Part shown: piece after piece, positions 9,144-16,652 of the stretch
Layout: each line of letters opens with the position of its first letter
Numbering within the stretch: position 1 is the stretch's first letter
Source: Sinohyriopsis cumingii
Taxonomy: Eukaryota > Mollusca > Bivalvia > Unionida > Unionidae
Reading direction: 5' to 3'
Assembly (NCBI GenBank): GCA_028554795.2
Contig: CM068842.1
Coordinates: 21,734,590-21,798,589, forward strand
Length of the DNA stretch: 64,000 bases
Program-made: the position numbers and the translations under genes
Notes under the pieces: generated by a model
Seen by the model: only the letters and a program-made list of their open reading frames with translations
Databases searched by the model: none
What the model was told of the DNA's origin: nothing

Positions 9144-9887
9144 ATGAATACTTTCAAAGAGACATCGTTCCAGTTTGGGGATTGTAAAAAAGTTGTATCT
9201 TTCTCTAGTGTGACTAATACTGGATGGATAAGACCCAGGCATTGCGACGGAAAATGTCCGGAAGGAAACTGCGATTGTCCATATGGTTACCATTGTAATT
9301 GCGTAACGGAGTTTGCAGACGAGTGCGATTGTGAGCCTTGCGATGGATACGATTCTGTACGTTGTGACCTGAGCGATGCCGTAAAGCATCATGGGAACTT
9401 TAGTGTCCCTACCCCTATCATGGAAAGTGATGCTGTGCGTGTCATACCTGAGGGATGCGAAAGTGATGCCGCTCGTCCTCTTGGACATTTTACTGGGTTT
9501 CGTTTTAAAGGGGAATGTTCACCTTCACGTTTACCTCCCTACGGATGTCATCCAGCCCTGAGCAAACCCCTACCCATGTCACTCAACCCTCATCGAAACG
9601 AACCTGTGAAAGACGAATATTCGTTTCCTGTGCGTTTGTCGGAATACTGCGACTTTGAAAATTGTCTTCAATCGTTCAAAGGAAAATGGCCTAAGTATCT
9701 GGGAGGACCGACCCCCGAAGAATTAGCCAGAGCCGGATTTTTCTACTTGGGCGAAGGAGATAAAGTCAAGTGCTTCAGTTGCGGTGTGTCACTTCACCAC
9801 TGGGAACCGCAAGATTCGGCCTACGTAGAACATGCTCGATGGTCACCGAATTGTCATTACTTACCCTTAGTGGGACCGAGACATTGA
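9144..9887 (+). CDS. BIR-domain (inhibitor-of-apoptosis-like) protein
   Basis: 247 residues. The C-terminal domain has the exact BIR zinc pattern C210-X2-C213-X16-H230-X6-C237, preceded by a conserved GFFYLGEGDKVKCFSCG core. IAP-family BIR domains bind caspases or pro-apoptotic peptides; DNA viruses of invertebrates often carry host-derived copies. There is a single BIR and no RING finger. Residues about 30-75 form a separate Cys-rich region (CPEGNCDCPYGYHCNC) that I cannot assign. Its position directly after polB, with its own TATA box, suggests an independent transcript. An anti-apoptotic role is inferred from the family, not shown. Confidence 0.9.
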   Translation: MNTFKETSFQFGDCKKVVSFSSVTNTGWIRPRHCDGKCPEGNCDCPYGYHCNCVTEFADECDCEPCDGYDSVRCDLSDAVKHHGNFSVPTPIMESDAVRVIPEGCESDAARPLGHFTGFRFKGECSPSRLPPYGCHPALSKPLPMSLNPHRNEPVKDEYSFPVRLSEYCDFENCLQSFKGKWPKYLGGPTPEELARAGFFYLGEGDKVKCFSCGVSLHHWEPQDSAYVEHARWSPNCHYLPLVGPRH

Positions 9888-9915
9888 AGTAACTTCTTAC
9901 CATAATAATCTGTTC

Positions 9916-10371
9916 ATGGATACTTTACAAGAGAACATTCGTGCTTTGCCTGTGGAGTTGAGAGAACGCATTTACCGAGAGCTGGTCAAAATACAAGTGA
10001 AACGTAAAGAACAATTGCATCCGTTACGTCACCGGTGTTTGAACCACTGGTACCTGAAGGCTATACAAGGATTGATTCAATTGAAAGTGTTCCATCTAAC
10101 AGACATTGATCAACGATCCTCTAGTTTTAAAAAGGATTGGTTTGGTATGGACGATTGTAGTTACATCATTGTAAACGTACTGCATCGAATTCCAGAGGAA
10201 GAGTTAACGAATTACCAACATCTTGAACACAATGTCAACTTATTGAAAGAGGAAACTTCTGAACGAATTGTAATGTGTAGATTAGTGACTCAACGATTTA
10301 AATTCGACACTGAAGTGAAACCATGTTTGTGCAAAGAGTACATTTCTTGTGTCAGACCAAAGAGGATTTAG
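9916..10371 (+). CDS. F-box-like repeated protein, copy 1
   Basis: 151 residues. The N-terminal segment LPVELRERIYRELVKIQ resembles the start of an F-box helix bundle; F-box proteins recruit targets to SCF ubiquitin ligases. The match is only a short motif, so the assignment is tentative. The rest is not recognised. The first ~40 codons are nearly identical in the two genes that follow, so this is the first of three tandem duplicates. Copies 1 and 3 also share a diverged body (HWYLKAIQGLIQ / HWYLNGIRELIR). Confidence 0.7.
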   Translation: MDTLQENIRALPVELRERIYRELVKIQVKRKEQLHPLRHRCLNHWYLKAIQGLIQLKVFHLTDIDQRSSSFKKDWFGMDDCSYIIVNVLHRIPEEELTNYQHLEHNVNLLKEETSERIVMCRLVTQRFKFDTEVKPCLCKEYISCVRPKRI

Positions 10372-10383
10372 TATGACCTATTC

Positions 10384-10656
10384 ATGGATACTTTGCTAGA
10401 GAACATTCGTGCTTTGCCTGTGGAGTTGAGAGAACGCATTTACCGAGAACTGATCAAGATACAAGTGAAACGCAAACTCAAAGTGATTCGTCCGTTTTTA
10501 AATTATGCTATGTTCCAAAGTACAAGAAGACTGATTATGAGTGGATATTACATTAGGCACAAAGTTAAACGAGGCTATTGGCCACCACCCAACGGTTCCA
10601 AAAACAGTGTATATACTTATGGATACTTTACAAGAGAACATTTTGGGCTTGCCTGA
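10384..10656 (+). CDS. F-box-like repeated protein, copy 2 (short)
   Basis: 90 residues. The first ~30 residues match copies 1 and 3; the remainder diverges (Lys/Arg-rich, Tyr-rich) and stops early. The 3' end overlaps the start of copy 3 by 38 nt in another frame, as expected of an unequal tandem duplication that truncated this copy. It may be decaying or may act as a short variant. Confidence 0.6.
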   Translation: MDTLLENIRALPVELRERIYRELIKIQVKRKLKVIRPFLNYAMFQSTRRLIMSGYYIRHKVKRGYWPPPNGSKNSVYTYGYFTREHFGLA

Positions 10657-11137
10657 GGAGTTGAGAGAAAGGATTTACCGAGAGCTGGTGAAAATACAAG
10701 TGAAACGTAAAGAACAATTGCATCCGTTACGTCACCAGATCTTTAAGCACTGGTACCTGAATGGTATAAGAGAACTGATTCGTCAGAAATTGTTTCAGTG
10801 GTCAGACCTTGTTCAATACTTCCAGGCCCCCGATGATCCACGTGTTGATCATTTTGGTTACTTCGAGATTCACCTAGAGCAACCCATTGAGGAAGACGAG
10901 GTAAAGGATTACCAACATATTTTCCGTGGAATCTACTTAGCGGAAGAGGAAACTTCTAATCGAAATCTGAAGTTCAGGTTACAGTATGCAAGATTTACAT
11001 TCCCAACTGGAAAACGAACATCACTGGCTAGAAAGTACGTGTGTTCTTTTCGAAACAAAGAGACTATAAAAACAGGCTGTTATGCCACGACTTATGTCGT
11101 ATGTAATCCAACAGATTCCGTGGAAGGAACTCAATGA
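10619..11137 (+). CDS. F-box-like repeated protein, copy 3
   Basis: 172 residues from ATG 10619. I chose this ATG over the in-frame 10541 because it begins the MDTLQENI block shared by all three copies and follows a GTATATAC TATA-like box at about 10608. It carries the same LPEELRERIYREL motif and a longer C-terminal region related to copy 1. A TATAAAAA (11065-11072) lies inside its 3' part and would drive the next gene. Confidence 0.7.
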   Translation: MDTLQENILGLPEELRERIYRELVKIQVKRKEQLHPLRHQIFKHWYLNGIRELIRQKLFQWSDLVQYFQAPDDPRVDHFGYFEIHLEQPIEEDEVKDYQHIFRGIYLAEEETSNRNLKFRLQYARFTFPTGKRTSLARKYVCSFRNKETIKTGCYATTYVVCNPTDSVEGTQ

Positions 11138-11306
11138 CCATATTCAAACCGTGGATCATTACCATCAATTATTACAAGAACTGTATCCGTTCAATTTGGG
11201 ACGACAAGTGGTGTGTGTCTTAGTGACTTGTTTTCTGGGATTTCTTTTACCAGCCGATTCTTTGTGGACTCTTTACGATCAGTATTTACCACCTCCATGG
11301 CCTTAA
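11082..11306 (+). CDS. Small hydrophobic protein, unknown
   Basis: Up to 74 residues with one hydrophobic segment (VVCVLVTCFLGFLLP) that could span a membrane. It overlaps the end of F-box-like copy 3 in another frame. The TATA box at 11065 suggests transcription starts near 11095, so translation may begin at the internal ATG 11094 or later. No family recognised. Confidence 0.4.
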   Translation: MPRLMSYVIQQIPWKELNDHIQTVDHYHQLLQELYPFNLGRQVVCVLVTCFLGFLLPADSLWTLYDQYLPPPWP

Positions 11307-11619
11307 ATGGTCACGAAAAACTCCTTTTGCTCAAAGCCTTGCGTTTTCATCTGGATACTTCTCGACCTCAACAGGAAAAAAGATTCGTCAACTTTTAGCT
11401 ACCCAAGACGTGTATGACGATGTGTGTGTAGCTTGTGACTTACATCCCCATTGGAGAGATGTCCGTGCCTGGAAAGAATGGGGTTTTGAGGCTTGGACCC
11501 AAGAAGTGGCCCAGTATGCACGAGAGTTGTTCAAGGAAAAAAGTTACTTTTCTACCCGTGTTAGTGACGGTGCCAGAAGAACCCGTCACCCAGAACGGGA
11601 CTGTCGTGGACAGGCCTGA
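11297..11619 (+). pseudogene. Frameshifted small protein of unknown function
   Basis: ATG 11297 opens a helical stretch (MALNGHEKLLLLKALRF) that hits a TAG at 11396. From about 11386 a second frame continues with a protein-like sequence (LATQDVYDDVCVACDLHPHW and onward) to the stop at 11617-11619. The switch falls at an A6 run (11375-11380) and corresponds to one missing base. The Cys/His and Trp-rich middle looks like a folded domain but I cannot name it. It may be a real lesion or a homopolymer error. Confidence 0.45.
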
Positions 11620-11827
11620 AAGACCCTTTCGGGAGGACACTTGTGTGACCTTACTACCCCCTACTATAGAACTGGTTAGAACATTACCCAAAACATGTTG
11701 TTGTACAGACACTTGTGTTTATTCCACGTTAATGGTTATCATGTGCCTTTTATCCTTGTACTTAAGCCTTTGGCTTTTATGTATTTTTGTCTTTCGTATT
11801 CATGTTTGTAAAAAAAACATTCAATAA
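11516..11827 (+). CDS. Small single-pass membrane protein, overlapping gene
   Basis: 103 residues from ATG 11516, in a different frame from the end of the preceding gene. The N-terminal half is Pro/Glu/Val-rich. After a Cys cluster (KTCCCTDTC) comes a strong hydrophobic helix (residues about 70-95, LMVIMCLLSLYLSLWLLCIF) and a short basic tail. The TAA stop is embedded in AATAAA (11822-11827), so stop codon and poly(A) signal coincide. Function unknown; a virion or host-membrane protein is possible. Confidence 0.55.
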   Translation: MHESCSRKKVTFLPVLVTVPEEPVTQNGTVVDRPERPFREDTCVTLLPPTIELVRTLPKTCCCTDTCVYSTLMVIMCLLSLYLSLWLLCIFVFRIHVCKKNIQ

Positions 11828-11843
11828 ACGTGTTCTGAAAAAG

Positions 11844-11851
11844 TATATAAA
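11844..11851 (+). promoter_or_regulatory. TATA box for the ATPase gene
   Basis: TATATAAA lies 47 nt before ATG 11898. Confidence 0.65.
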
Positions 11852-11897
11852 CTCTTGTCTTGTTTGTTTTCGTGTCACAAGTGACATTTCTCACACC

Positions 11898-12641
11898 ATG
11901 GCTACCTCTACTGTCTCTGCTCCCTCTTCCTCTACTGTCAAAGTCATCGACGAACACTTAGATCGTGCCAGTTGGGAGGCTTTGTATCTTCGCCATCCCT
12001 TTAGCATGCTCATTGCTGGACCTAGCGGTTCTGGCAAAACCGAATTCGTCAAACGTTTGATCGAACATAAACATCATTTGATCGATCGGCCACCTCAACG
12101 GATCGTGTGGTGTTACAAAGAGTGGCAATCGGCGTACAGCCTCTTGCGAGAAAGTCAAGGCGATTCCATCGTGTTTGTGGAAGGCATTCCTAAAGAAGAC
12201 GACGGCATCGTCTCTGACTCCCGTCAAACCCATTTGGTCATTTTCGACGACATGTTAGGAGAAGACGAAGAAGAAATTAAATTGTGGTTCACGCGCAAAG
12301 GGCATCACCGTAATGCCAGTTTCATTTACATCACCCAAAATTTGTTTCAACAAAGTAAAGCCCATCGTACCATCAGTCTCAATGCGCATTACGTGGTCTT
12401 GTTTAAAAGCCCTCGAGATAAATCGCAAGTGCAAGTCTTAGCCAAACAGTTAGGAACGCCTTGGCTGACTCAGGCGTACGACGATGCCACTCAAACGCCA
12501 CACGCCTATTTACTCGTCGATTTGAAACCTACGACCCCCGAGGATTTGCGATTTCGTACCCACTTGTTTCACCACTGGTGCCAAGACGGAGGGCCTGTCC
12601 TGTACACGTCTCCGTCCTCGACTTCATTTCACTCCCCATAA
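11898..12641 (+). CDS. A32/FtsK-HerA-type genome-packaging ATPase
   Basis: 247 residues from ATG 11898; upstream in-frame ATGs lie before the TATA box. Walker A is GPSGSGKT (residues 41-48) and Walker B is LVIFDD (Asp117-Asp118). It is followed by a sensor-like stretch FIYITQNLFQQ, in which the Gln/Asn after the strand is typical of this family. These ATPases pump viral DNA into preformed capsids. Length and motif spacing fit Polinton ATPases. The frame is intact. Confidence 0.95.
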   Translation: MATSTVSAPSSSTVKVIDEHLDRASWEALYLRHPFSMLIAGPSGSGKTEFVKRLIEHKHHLIDRPPQRIVWCYKEWQSAYSLLRESQGDSIVFVEGIPKEDDGIVSDSRQTHLVIFDDMLGEDEEEIKLWFTRKGHHRNASFIYITQNLFQQSKAHRTISLNAHYVVLFKSPRDKSQVQVLAKQLGTPWLTQAYDDATQTPHAYLLVDLKPTTPEDLRFRTHLFHHWCQDGGPVLYTSPSSTSFHSP

Positions 12642-12650
12642 AAAACAATC

Positions 12651-12658
12651 TATAAAAA
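12651..12658 (+). promoter_or_regulatory. TATA box for the gene at 12697
   Basis: TATAAAAA lies 10 nt after the ATPase stop and about 40 nt before the next ATG. Confidence 0.6.
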
Positions 12659-12696
12659 CCTCAGACCCTTTTTCGTCTGTCTCACACAGTGTGAAC

Positions 12697-13650
12697 ATGA
12701 CGTCCCTTCAGTCGCATCTTCCCGTCAAATTGATTCGTGCCTTGTATGGCATCAGTCGAGAAAAAAATCCACAAACACGAGCTCGTGTCTTTGAAGCTAG
12801 TCTCAAAGAAGTCTTACGATGGTTCACGGTGACGGCACGTCAAATACTCCAAGGAATCATTCAGATTCCTCATCAAACCCAACGCTTTTTCGATCGAAAC
12901 AAAGTCGCTTTGGTCCAACTGGCCGATCCCCGCATCGACACTCAAACCAAAAAACAAATCATTTTGAAACCTGGAGGGAGCGGTACTCTAGGAGGGGTCA
13001 TCATTCGCTCACTCTTAAGATGGGATCCTAATGCCCCCAAAGTTATCCCCAAGACAAAAGTCCAACGAAGCCCCAAGAAGAAAAAGAAAAAGACCAGGTC
13101 CCCAAGAAGAATAACTTCTCCAGTGGCAGGACCCTCCTCTTACCAGACACCACCCCGGAAAAAGAAAAGAAGCCCCCAGAAAAAGAAACAGAGAAAAAGT
13201 CCTCAGAAAAAGAAAAGTACACAGAAGAAAACTAGTCGCAAGAGAGGCACTTCGGCCAGGACGCAACCTTACACTCGCAAACCACGACCTGCCACAGCGG
13301 TGACTGCGTCTCCGGCAGCCTCACGTTTGTCCACTTCTCCGTTGATGTCACCAGGAACTGAAGAGTACTTGGAGACGTTGATCACACCAAGAACTTCTCC
13401 GTTGATGACCCCCAAAAGAACTTCCCCAGTGGCAGGACCCTCCAATTTAGCGGCAGTGGCTGCTGCTCACAAAGTACCTTCTCCCAAAATCAAAGTCCAT
13501 GAAAGATCGGGTATGTTACAAAGTTTACTGGATTTGTCCAAGCAAGAACTGACTCGATTTAGTCCGTTGCGTACCCCTGCACGACGTGTCATGCCTGTCC
13601 TCAAACTGATACGACGTAAAGATTATCAGTGGCGACGCGTTCCAGTATAA
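12697..13650 (+). CDS. Lys/Ser/Pro-rich basic protein, probable DNA-binding core protein
   Basis: 317 residues. The N-terminal ~110 residues are helical and ordered-looking (PVKLIRALYGISREKNPQTR) and end in a Gly-rich KPGGSGTLGG. The remainder is low-complexity, with repeated SPKKKKKK and SPQKKKQRK patches like histone H1 tails and TSPVAGPS occurring twice. Such composition suggests condensation of packaged DNA, but this is inference. The TAA stop (13648-13650) is embedded in a TATAAAAA box for the next gene. Confidence 0.7.
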   Translation: MTSLQSHLPVKLIRALYGISREKNPQTRARVFEASLKEVLRWFTVTARQILQGIIQIPHQTQRFFDRNKVALVQLADPRIDTQTKKQIILKPGGSGTLGGVIIRSLLRWDPNAPKVIPKTKVQRSPKKKKKKTRSPRRITSPVAGPSSYQTPPRKKKRSPQKKKQRKSPQKKKSTQKKTSRKRGTSARTQPYTRKPRPATAVTASPAASRLSTSPLMSPGTEEYLETLITPRTSPLMTPKRTSPVAGPSNLAAVAAAHKVPSPKIKVHERSGMLQSLLDLSKQELTRFSPLRTPARRVMPVLKLIRRKDYQWRRVPV

Positions 13651-13653
13651 AAA
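13646..13653 (+). promoter_or_regulatory. TATA box overlapping a stop codon
   Basis: TATAAAAA includes the TAA stop of the gene before, 41 nt upstream of ATG 13694. Confidence 0.6.
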
Positions 13654-13693
13654 GACCTGTGACCAAGTCGGGGTATCAGTGAACTTGTAAAAG

Positions 13694-13882
13694 ATGTCAC
13701 CTCCAAGAAGCCACAAAAGAAAGAGACAAAGGCAAACGCGTCATCCGACAAAGCGCTTAGCCAAGCATCGACGTTACCCTAAGAAAAGACACAGTCGTTC
13801 CAAGAAAAAGAGGCGTCAACAAAGGGGAGGATTCCTTGGCGATTTTGGGAAGAACATTGTCACCTTTATGACAAAGCGATAG
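13694..13882 (+). CDS. Small Arg/Lys-rich core-like protein
   Basis: 62 residues, about half Arg, Lys or His, followed by RQQRGGFLGDFG and a short hydrophobic end. The layout of basic body, RGG, then hydrophobic tail is that of adenovirus core protein X precursors. The next gene has the same layout with a better pX-like tail. It probably binds packaged DNA. Confidence 0.65.
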   Translation: MSPPRSHKRKRQRQTRHPTKRLAKHRRYPKKRHSRSKKKRRQQRGGFLGDFGKNIVTFMTKR

Positions 13883-13941
13883 TCCCAAAAAAAGATAAAA
13901 GGGTGTGTGTTAAGTCATCGACGTTAGTGTCTGTTTGGTGA

Positions 13942-14352
13942 ATGTCCCGGAACCCACAAGCAAAGATGTCACCCTCCAGAAAACCCCAAGGAAAGAAAAG
14001 GAAAGGACTACCACCACGTTTAGCCAAACATGGGGACATGTTATCTGTCCTGTCCAAAGCTTCTCCACCCCTACGAAAAAAACTCATTCAAACGGCCTCC
14101 AAAGAGGTCATCGATACCGTGTGCGAATGTTGTTTGAACGTTTTGAAAGGCACCATCCCTTTGTCCAAACACCAGAAACAATGCTTAGGCAAACATCGTC
14201 ACGTTCTTCGGAAAATGGTTCAAAAGAAAATTCCCATTCGTCAAAAAAAGAAGATGTTGCTCCAACGTGGAGGCATTTTACCTCTCTTGTTAGGCCCCAT
14301 GCTGAAAGGAGTCTTGGGAACCATGTTGGGAGGACTGGTGGGAGCAAGATAA
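13942..14352 (+). CDS. pX-like capsid/core protein
   Basis: 136 residues; ATG 13942 is chosen, with 13966 a possible alternative. A basic N-terminus leads into a helical Cys-containing domain (about 35-85, with CECCLNVLKG) and then a basic stretch. The C-terminus, QRGGILPLLLGPMLKGVLG, matches the RGG-plus-hydrophobic tail of adenovirus pX. This family recurs in Polintons next to the integrase and capsid genes. A TATA-like GATAAAAG lies near 13896. A role as condensed-DNA core or membrane-active peptide is inferred from the adenovirus comparison. Confidence 0.75.
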   Translation: MSRNPQAKMSPSRKPQGKKRKGLPPRLAKHGDMLSVLSKASPPLRKKLIQTASKEVIDTVCECCLNVLKGTIPLSKHQKQCLGKHRHVLRKMVQKKIPIRQKKKMLLQRGGILPLLLGPMLKGVLGTMLGGLVGAR

Positions 14353-14401
14353 AAAGGCCCTCGGAAGTCCCAAGATCTCATAATTCACCCCTGACAACCC
14401 C

Positions 14402-15109
14402 ATGGAAGGACGAAAACTAGCTTTAGTGCCTTACAAACGATGGATGGAATACCATCGGTGGCAAGAACAACGCACCCCGCATTTACCTCCCAATCCCAAT
14501 CTGAGCGAGATGTCCCAGTTACAACACGAATTGCAATCCTTGATGGATCGCCAAGATTTGTCCGAAACAGAAAAATCGCAAAAGTACGGTCAACTCTTGC
14601 AAAGACTGCAACTCTTTCACCAGAAAGCTTTAGACGAAACAGCTTTACCCACTCTAAAAGATTTTAAGACCTTGATGAAAAGTCCAGCACCATCATCATT
14701 ATCACCACCACCACCACTACCATCCCCAAGGGTCACCAGAGATGCTACCCCACAAAGACCTGAGGAAGAAGAGATGCGCGAAGTGTTTCAAACACCGTCA
14801 GCAGCTCCCATTTCGAGTAAGATTGTAGCATCCTTGTTGACCCCGTCCCCCACACCCCAACGAGAAGAAATGAAAGCTTGGGTTAAAAAGATGATGTCCA
14901 CGCCTCCTTCGACAGAAGTGAAAAAGAAAGAAGGGAAACCAGAAGCGAAAAAAGAAAAGAAAACCAAAACCATTCCATTGCCACCTCCACCACCACCACC
15001 ACTACCTTCGACTTCTACTCCCGTAGCCCATCGGACACGTAAATCCGTTTCCAAACCACCCTTTCGACCCACCCAAAGTAGCATCACCGAAGAGTGGGTG
15101 ACTTATTAA
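14402..15109 (+). CDS. Conserved Polinton-type protein with Pro-rich tail, unknown
   Basis: 235 residues. The N-terminal ~85 residues form a charged helical domain (ALVPYKRWMEYHRWQEQR, then LSETEKSQKYGQLLQRL) of a kind I associate with Polinton gene clusters beside pX-like genes. The rest is disordered, with two runs of Pro, Ser/Thr-Pro sites and Lys-rich patches. It ends 18 nt before the integrase ATG. No enzymatic motif; a structural or packaging role is a guess. Confidence 0.65.
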   Translation: MEGRKLALVPYKRWMEYHRWQEQRTPHLPPNPNLSEMSQLQHELQSLMDRQDLSETEKSQKYGQLLQRLQLFHQKALDETALPTLKDFKTLMKSPAPSSLSPPPPLPSPRVTRDATPQRPEEEEMREVFQTPSAAPISSKIVASLLTPSPTPQREEMKAWVKKMMSTPPSTEVKKKEGKPEAKKEKKTKTIPLPPPPPPPLPSTSTPVAHRTRKSVSKPPFRPTQSSITEEWVTY

Positions 15110-15126
15110 CACACAAACACAAAAAA

Positions 15127-16236
15127 ATGGAAAAAGTCTTAGCCAGCATTTACTACGATCCCTCGCATCCTGCAGGTTACGCAGGAGTTCAAAAATTGTA
15201 TCGTGCTGCCAAAACGCGACTGAAAAGTCTCCGTTTACCTCAAGTGCAACGATGGTTACAAGAACAACCTACCTACACTTTACACAAACCCATTCGACGC
15301 AAGTTTGCCAGAAGTCGCACCCGAGTGGAAGGCATCGATCATCAATGGCAAGCCGATTTAGCCGATGTCTCTCATTTGGCCAGCTACAATCGTGGTTACA
15401 AATATTTGTTTTGTGTCATCGACGTCTTTTCCAAATTTGCCTGGGTCGTGCCCTTGACTTCCAAATCGAGCAGCGAGTTAGTGCGAGCCCTGCAACGGGT
15501 GTTGAAACAAAGCGGTCGTCACCCTCTTCGATGACAAACGGACAAAGGCACCGAATTTCTGAACCAAGCTTTCCAAAAAGAATTAAAGAAACGTGACATT
15601 CATTTTTTTACCACCGAGAATCCCGAAACCAAAGCCAGCATCGTGGAACGTTTTCAACGCACTTTGAAAGAACGCATGTGGAAATATTTTACGCATCACC
15701 ACACTCTGAAGTACATCGACATCTTACCGCACCTGGTGCAAGCGTACAACCAATCTTACCATCGAAGCATCGGACGTGCCCCGCAAGACGTGACTCCCGA
15801 CAACGAAGTGCTGGTGTTTGAACGCCTGTTCGGTACGTACCCGACGAGGGCTGTCCCCAAGAAAAGTGGAGAGTTGACCGTAGGAGATTGGGTGCGCATT
15901 GGCAAAACCAAACGCACTTTTGACAAAGGTTACTTACCTAACTGGACGACCGAATTGTTTCGCGTCACTGGACGAGTGTATGGCCGTCATCCTGCCGTCT
16001 ATAAATTGGAAGACATGAACGGAGAAGTGCTCAAAGGAACGTTTTATTTGCCCGAGTTACAACGTGTCACCAAAAAAGAAGACGACGTGTACGACATCGA
16101 AAGCATTCTCGAACGCAGAACCCGTAAAGTGGGCAAACGACGTGTCAAAGAAGTCAAAGTACGTTGGAAAGGATATCCACCCAGTTTCGATTCTTGGATC
16201 GACGCTTCGCAAGTCATCGACTATAAAAAGAAGTGA
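15127..16236 (+). pseudogene. Retroviral-type integrase with chromodomain, one in-frame stop
   Basis: The rve-family integrase inserts the element's DNA ends into the genome. Catalytic residues are visible: Asp77 (WQADLADV), Asp139 (QTDKGTEF) and Glu174 (ASIVERFQ), close to the DD35E spacing. A C-terminal chromodomain-like segment (YDIESILERR and VRWKGYPPSFDSWID) probably targets chromatin. TGA at 15532-15534 (codon 136) interrupts the frame three codons before the second Asp. Reading frame and sequence quality are otherwise perfect on both sides, so this is a single substitution. As it stands the protein would lack the second and third catalytic acids, unless the stop is read through or is an assembly error. 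Confidence 0.92.
16222..16229 (+). promoter_or_regulatory. TATA box inside the integrase 3' end
   Basis: TATAAAAA lies 13 nt before ATG 16242, in the last codons of the integrase. The gap is short, so it may serve the penton gene (16649) or give a near-leaderless transcript. Confidence 0.4.
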
Positions 16237-16241
16237 CCATC

Positions 16242-16652
16242 ATGCCCTTTCACACAGCAGACGAAGCTACGTCGACCACTCCTCCTTCGCCTAGTTCTTC
16301 TGTGCAAGATTTACAAAAACAACCCTTGTGGGTGTGGTGTGGAGAACGTGTGCCTAAAACGCAAATCGTCTTTTTCTGCCAAATCTTCGTGGTTTATTGT
16401 GTCATCGGGGCAGCCATCGCCAATTTGAGTTTGCAACAAGGAGACAAACAATTGTGGACCATTTTATTGAGCAGTTGCATCGGTTACCTGCTTCCCAATC
16501 CCTCCCTGAAATTCTCCTCGAACGGGAACCTTGTGTCCAGTGCCAGTGCCAGTCACCACTCCAATAACAACCAGAACCCCATTTTGGGCGGAGACACGCC
16601 TCTGACGTCCAGTAATATCCCCTCGGACAGCCACAGAACTCTGGAATTATGA
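16242..16652 (+). CDS. Small two-helix membrane protein
   Basis: 136 residues. There are two hydrophobic segments, about residues 40-60 (IVFFCQIFVVYCVIGAA) and 72-90 (LWTILLSSCIGYLLPNP), then a Ser/Asn-rich tail. The LLSSCIGYLLPNP motif recurs in small proteins beside the penton gene in other Polintons (from memory of the family, not checked). Its stop overlaps the next start as ATGA at 16649, implying translational coupling or a shared late mRNA. Likely a virion-associated membrane protein. Confidence 0.65.
   Translation: MPFHTADEATSTTPPSPSSSVQDLQKQPLWVWCGERVPKTQIVFFCQIFVVYCVIGAAIANLSLQQGDKQLWTILLSSCIGYLLPNPSLKFSSNGNLVSSASASHHSNNNQNPILGGDTPLTSSNIPSDSHRTLEL

Noticed and set aside
14345..14370. 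A sixth histone-type stem-loop (AAAAAGGCCCTCGGAAGTCCC)
   Set aside because: The loop and 3' arm do not match and ACCCA is absent; only the first half resembles the motif.
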